DNA from: Atopobacter phocae ATCC BAA-285
Lineage (GTDB): Bacteria; Bacillota; Bacilli; Lactobacillales; Aerococcaceae
Length of the DNA stretch: 37,224 nt
Assembly (NCBI RefSeq): GCF_000526675.1
Contig: NZ_JAGN01000011.1
Location: forward strand, 1-37,224
Direction of reading: 5' to 3'
Of this stretch, positions 33,583-37,224 are shown in pieces. The position numbers were made by a program, and so were the translations under genes. Within the stretch, counting starts at the first letter, position 1; the number at the start of each line of letters is the position of its first letter. The notes beneath the pieces were generated by a model, which was not told where the DNA came from, searched no databases, and saw only the letters and a list, made by a program, of their open reading frames with translations.

Positions 33583-35789
33583 TTAGAGAGATTCAGTTAT
33601 TTGATTTTCAAACCGATGCTAAGAACTATCTTTTAGATAAAACGACAGACAGTAATTCTAAACATAAAATAATATTAAAAAGCCCTACAGGTAGTGGAAA
33701 GACAATTATGCTTCTTTCTTATATAGAGGATTACCTTGCTAATGTGGATACGGAAATGATCTTTGTCTGGCTTACACCGGGTAAGGGCGATTTAGAAAAA
33801 CAATCTCAGGAAAAGATGGAGAAATTGATTCCTAATGCTAAAACAGGGGATATTAGTGATGTTTTATTGCAAGGATTTATTGGAGGAACGACCTATTTCA
33901 TTAACTGGGAAATGATTACCAATAAGACAAACAATGCTTTAAAGGATACAGAAAAGAAAAATCTTTTTGAAAGAATAGCCTATGCTCACAGAAATGGAAA
34001 TGATTTTATAGTTGTTATCGATGAAGAACATTTGAACAATACGGTTAAGGCGAATGATGTGCTAAATGCCCTTTCTTCAAAGTATGAAATTAGGGTATCT
34101 GCTACAACTAAAAAACTACCAACCGCTGAGTTTTATGAAATTCCAGAAGAGGAAGTAATTAGTAGTGGGTTAATTACTCGTGCTTTATATATCAATGAAG
34201 ATATTGATATAGATGAAGTAGAAGATATAGAATCGGAAACACTTTTCTTAATTCAAAAAGCAGATGAAAAAAGAAAGGAAATTAAAGAAGCTTATATCGA
34301 GCAGGGAGAAAATGTAAATCCTTTAGTGATTATCCAATTTCCAGATATGAGTGAAAGATTGATTGAATATGTAGAAGAACATCTAGAAGAAATGGGATAT
34401 ACTTATAAAAATGAACTTATTAGCAAATGGTTAAGTGATGAAAAGATAAACATTGAACACTTAACAAAGGATGATTATTCTTCTAATTTCTTAATTATGA
34501 AGCAAGCAGTATCAACTGGATGGGATTGCCCAAGAGCGAAGATATTAGTCAAGTTAAGAGAGAATATGACGGAAACTTTTGAAATTCAAACCTTAGGTCG
34601 TATAAGAAGAATGCCGAAGGCAAGGCATTATGGTGATGATAGACTGGACTTTTGTTTTCTATATACTTTTGATGAGAAATACAAAGAGGCGGCTATTCAG
34701 TCTGGTAATGCTTATGAGGTACGTAGAATTTTCTTAAAAGATAAGGCTAAAGATTTTAAGATGATTAAAGAAGTTCGTAATCGTGATTTTGAATATGTAA
34801 ACGAGAAAGAAGTTTTAGATAAGGCGTATGACTATTTTGTTGAAAAATATAAATTAGGAAAAGATAAAGCAGAGAACAAGAAAACGTTAGAAAATTATGG
34901 ATATATTTTTGGAACAAAAGTTTTTAGCAAATATCGAAGTGGTAAATTTCAGAAATTAGCTGATATTTCAGATAATAGAAAAGGTGAACACAGAGAGATA
35001 GCCTATGAAGTGAGTACGCATGATCATGGGATTGATACCTTACATTCAGTAGATATGATTAAGAAGGTTGTAGGCTTGCCATCAAATAAAATGAAAGCAG
35101 TTTTACAACATTTATTCCATAAGATGATAAGGTCGCAAAAGAAACTAGTAGCCTTATCTAATAGAGAATGGTATGCATTTATGATAAATAATGCCTATCA
35201 GTTAAAGGAAGATTTCATTGAAGCTGCAAGTCGTCCGGATGAGTATCAGATTCAACTTTTACTAGATAAAAGAGAAGAATATAAGTTACCTTTGGAAGAT
35301 TTTCAAAAATATCTACCTTATGAAAATGATGTAGAAATTTATGAAAACAATGCTTATGAAGAATATGATACTTCTATGACGACATCAGAGTTAAGGTCTA
35401 CTAGTGAGCAATTATTTGAATATCATTTAGAAGAAAGAAAAGATATTGATTGGTTCTTCAAAAATGGAGATACGGGAAAACAATATCTGTCAATAGTTTA
35501 TAGGACAGGATTCAACAAAGAATATCTCTTCTATCCTGACTATATCGTTAGAAAAAAGAATGGTGAGGTTTGGATTATTGAAACCAAGGGTGGAGAAAGC
35601 CAAGGCAAGAGTAAAAATATTGATAAACAAGTAGAAAACAAATTTTTAGCATTTAAATCATATGCTGAAAAGGAAAATATTAACTGGGGATTTGTAAGAG
35701 ATAGAAACAATAGATTGTATATTAATAATACAGAGTATAGTGAAGATATGAGTGATTCAGCTTGGGTGAGCTTAAAGGAAATTTTTTGA
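33579..35789 (+). CDS. res: Type III restriction-modification system, Res helicase-nuclease subunit
   Basis: 736 residues, shorter than classical EcoP-type Res (about 970). SF2 helicase motifs: Walker A TGSGKT (37-42), motif II DEEH (148-151), motif III SATT, and motif VI QTLGRIRR (337-344). A C-terminal PD-(D/E)xK nuclease is visible: YPDYIV with D654, then ETK (E668, K670). With Mod it would translocate along and cut DNA with unmethylated sites. All catalytic motifs are intact, so the subunit is likely functional. The start overlaps the mod stop. Confidence 0.93.
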   Translation: MIREIQLFDFQTDAKNYLLDKTTDSNSKHKIILKSPTGSGKTIMLLSYIEDYLANVDTEMIFVWLTPGKGDLEKQSQEKMEKLIPNAKTGDISDVLLQGFIGGTTYFINWEMITNKTNNALKDTEKKNLFERIAYAHRNGNDFIVVIDEEHLNNTVKANDVLNALSSKYEIRVSATTKKLPTAEFYEIPEEEVISSGLITRALYINEDIDIDEVEDIESETLFLIQKADEKRKEIKEAYIEQGENVNPLVIIQFPDMSERLIEYVEEHLEEMGYTYKNELISKWLSDEKINIEHLTKDDYSSNFLIMKQAVSTGWDCPRAKILVKLRENMTETFEIQTLGRIRRMPKARHYGDDRLDFCFLYTFDEKYKEAAIQSGNAYEVRRIFLKDKAKDFKMIKEVRNRDFEYVNEKEVLDKAYDYFVEKYKLGKDKAENKKTLENYGYIFGTKVFSKYRSGKFQKLADISDNRKGEHREIAYEVSTHDHGIDTLHSVDMIKKVVGLPSNKMKAVLQHLFHKMIRSQKKLVALSNREWYAFMINNAYQLKEDFIEAASRPDEYQIQLLLDKREEYKLPLEDFQKYLPYENDVEIYENNAYEEYDTSMTTSELRSTSEQLFEYHLEERKDIDWFFKNGDTGKQYLSIVYRTGFNKEYLFYPDYIVRKKNGEVWIIETKGGESQGKSKNIDKQVENKFLAFKSYAEKENINWGFVRDRNNRLYINNTEYSEDMSDSAWVSLKEIF

Positions 35790-35802
35790 TTAAGGAGTAA
35801 TG

Positions 35803-37002
35803 ATGAATAAAATATCAAAACTTACAAAAAGAGATATTTTTGATTTGTTTAACAACGGTATTAATCAGGATGAGTTTTTTGATATCGTAACATATACTTA
35901 TCAGTATTATGGACGACTTGAGGAGATTGAGTTTCTCGAGAGGTTGTATGATTTAGAAAATATGGAGAGTATGGATTCAAGATTCCCTAATGCAAAAGGA
36001 GATATTTGGCAACATACTGTTAATAATGACGACTATCCTGCTAATTGGGTTTTTAAAGATGATAGATTTCAATTGTTAAATGGCGACGATGTAACTTTTC
36101 TAGATTTTATTTGTGAAATATTCCATCCAGAGGTTAGAGATGAAGATGCTAATTGGATACTTTTTTTCGATAGAATAAATGAATTATTAAAGTTTGATAA
36201 TTTCGAGCTCTATGCAAATAAAGAGATTTCTGGTCGAGAGGTTTTTAGTTGGCGAGTTTATTCAGGAAAGGAATTGTTTTTCAAACCTTATTCAATAAGA
36301 TATGAAAAGCAAATAAAAAATAAAGATATTAAGTTGAGCTTATCGAAAGATGTTAGATATCAAATTTTACAATTATTAAAAGAGTATGATGAACCAAGAT
36401 ATTCCACGGATGAAACCAATTGGAACTACTGGAAGCAACTTAGTGAAATAGCTATGGAGGAAATAGAAAAATTCTATATCCCTAAAAATTCTAAAGAAAA
36501 TGAGTATGTATTAGCTACAGATTTTGATTACTTTATAGATAACACTTCTCCATTTTCTGTATTAGATATTATTGAGGCTTTTGCTTATTTATTAGAAGAT
36601 AATAGTGTTTATAGGGAGAGAGTAAATAGTTTATTTGCTCATCATAAGTTAGGTTTAACATTAAATAATAATGGAAAAATCATAAATACTAGTGATAAAT
36701 TGTTTCGACTTAATTCTGAAAAACCTGTAAGAGAGCCTGGATTAGAAGAATTGTTAGCAATTGCTGAGGAAGAATATATAAAAGGAAATTATTCTGATGC
36801 TGTTGAAAAAATATGGGATGCCTTTGAGAGACTTAAAACGTATTATTTCCCTGCATTAGACAAAAGAAAATCTGCTGAAAAATTAATTAATGAATTAAGT
36901 TTTAATAACGACTCAATAAAGACGGTATTAGAAACTGAGTTTAAAGCCTTAACAGATATAGGGAATTCATTTTGTATTCGCCATCATGAAAAAATAAAAT
37001 AG
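35803..37002 (+). CDS. AbiJ-like (abortive-infection-type) protein, probably frameshifted at its 3' end
   Basis: 399 residues as read. The N-terminal part (LTKRDIFDLF; YYGRLEEIEFLERLYDLENMESMDSRFPNAKGDIWQHTVNNDDY; VFKDDRFQLLN) matches what I remember of the AbiJ N-terminal domain 3 family of antiphage abortive-infection proteins. The C-terminal part (GLEELLAIAEEEYIKGNYSDAVEKIWDAFERLKTYYFP; IGNSFCIRHHE) resembles the Abi C-terminal helical domain. ATG 35803 has five-base spacing from AAGGAG; ATG 35800 is too close. It starts 13 bases after res, so it belongs to the same operon. Right after RHHE the frame ends, while the -1 frame continues plausibly. Family name is from memory, moderately sure. 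Confidence 0.72.
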   Translation: MNKISKLTKRDIFDLFNNGINQDEFFDIVTYTYQYYGRLEEIEFLERLYDLENMESMDSRFPNAKGDIWQHTVNNDDYPANWVFKDDRFQLLNGDDVTFLDFICEIFHPEVRDEDANWILFFDRINELLKFDNFELYANKEISGREVFSWRVYSGKELFFKPYSIRYEKQIKNKDIKLSLSKDVRYQILQLLKEYDEPRYSTDETNWNYWKQLSEIAMEEIEKFYIPKNSKENEYVLATDFDYFIDNTSPFSVLDIIEAFAYLLEDNSVYRERVNSLFAHHKLGLTLNNNGKIINTSDKLFRLNSEKPVREPGLEELLAIAEEEYIKGNYSDAVEKIWDAFERLKTYYFPALDKRKSAEKLINELSFNNDSIKTVLETEFKALTDIGNSFCIRHHEKIK

Positions 37003-37085
37003 TAATAAAGGAGCAACTTCATTTTAAATACTTTTATAAAAGATGCTTTGCTTTGATATCAATAATTCTAGACAAGCTAGAGTGA
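36988..37085 (+). other. Out-of-frame continuation of the AbiJ-like gene (frameshift site at a run of A)
   Basis: At 36988 the DNA reads GAAAAAATAAAATAG, a run of six A. Reading in the -1 frame from there gives NKIVIKEQLHFKYFYKRC and then FALISIILDKLE, ending at TGA 37083-37085. This is just the sort of terminal amphipathic helix expected after RHHE in the family. One A lost from an original run of seven explains it. Sequencing error, a real inactivating or phase-variable change, or -1 ribosomal slippage on AAA are all possible. Confidence 0.65.
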
Positions 37086-37090
37086 GGAGA

Positions 37091-37224
37091 GTCAAGTCCA
37101 TAATCTTGTGTAAAATACTATACAATGTTCTATACTCTCTTACTGGTTAAACTTGATATACTTTCTTGTAGAACTGAGCCATTCGTCATGTGTGTCCATC
37201 AGGACAGCGCCAATTAACCGATTG
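37091..37224 (-). mobile_element. IS256-family insertion sequence, right-hand end
   Basis: The transposase 3' end is at 37140. Beyond its stop is a likely terminal inverted repeat beginning near 37091: AAGTCCATAATC-TTGTGTAAAA (37094-37115), which resembles the IS256 end as I remember it. The rest of the element is outside the window, so its other end and the target duplication cannot be checked. Confidence 0.7.
37140..37224 (-). CDS. IS256-family transposase, C-terminal fragment at the window edge
   Basis: On the minus strand, 27 codons and a stop are visible: NRLIGAVLMDTHDEWL, then SSTRKYIKFNQ. The pattern R-(L/x)-IGA-(V/L)-LM-x(4-5)-EW and the following RKY/RRY segment near the stop is the usual C-terminus of IS256-type (mutator-family, DDE) transposases. 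The rest of the gene lies beyond base 37224. Because the fragment is short, the family call is good but not certain. Confidence 0.75.
   Translation of the reverse strand, partial: NRLIGAVLMDTHDEWLSSTRKYIKFNQ

Overview
The window is chromosomal DNA from a low-GC Gram-positive bacterium, almost certainly a member of the Lactobacillales (a Carnobacteriaceae/Aerococcaceae-like genus is my guess; the species cannot be fixed from sequence alone). Pointers are strong AGGAGG-type ribosome binding sites, a sortase-anchored LPXTG protein, a mevalonate-pathway operon with type 2 IPP isomerase, class Ib ribonucleotide reductase, the murB-potABCD arrangement and a CopY-type copper operon.

Layout of the core part. 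1-519: 3' end of an LPXTG surface protein with 48-bp repeats. 764-1758: a YbaK/EbsC-type deacylase and a PsiE-family membrane protein. 1839-5596: a LysR regulator divergent from a DASS-family transporter and an archaeal-type phosphoglycerate-mutase-like phosphoenzyme, forming a self-contained module of unknown substrate. 5697-7052: a membrane-anchored polysaccharide deacetylase. 7192-10229: copYZA with promoter and cop box. 10297-13946: nrdIEF behind a pair of NrdR boxes. 14123-16584: pta, tsaE, a GNAT acetyltransferase and a small convergent membrane protein. 16706-22483: a degenerate Gfo/Idh/MocA-like protein, murB and potABCD. 22554-27075 (minus strand): mvaK1-mvaD-mvaK2-fni, making isopentenyl diphosphate and isomerising it. 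27339-29829: coaA and guaA.

The accessory part starts after guaA, whose 3' end is a known integration hotspot. From about 30100 the DNA is AT-richer and arginine codons switch from CGN to AGA. It holds a decayed mobile-element gene, an SSB-like protein, an operon of Xre regulator, type III methyltransferase (Mod), type III restriction subunit (Res) and an AbiJ-like/abortive-infection-like protein, and then the edge of an IS256-family insertion sequence at the right end. No integrase, relaxase or conjugation gene is visible, so this looks like a remnant or one part of an integrative element carrying a defence operon. The last defence gene appears frameshifted in a run of A near its 3' end.

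Most gene calls are secure. The least certain are the substrate of the DASS/phosphoenzyme module, the roles of the Gfo/Idh-like protein and the small membrane protein, the extra C-terminal domain on Fni, and the identity of the decayed gene after guaA.
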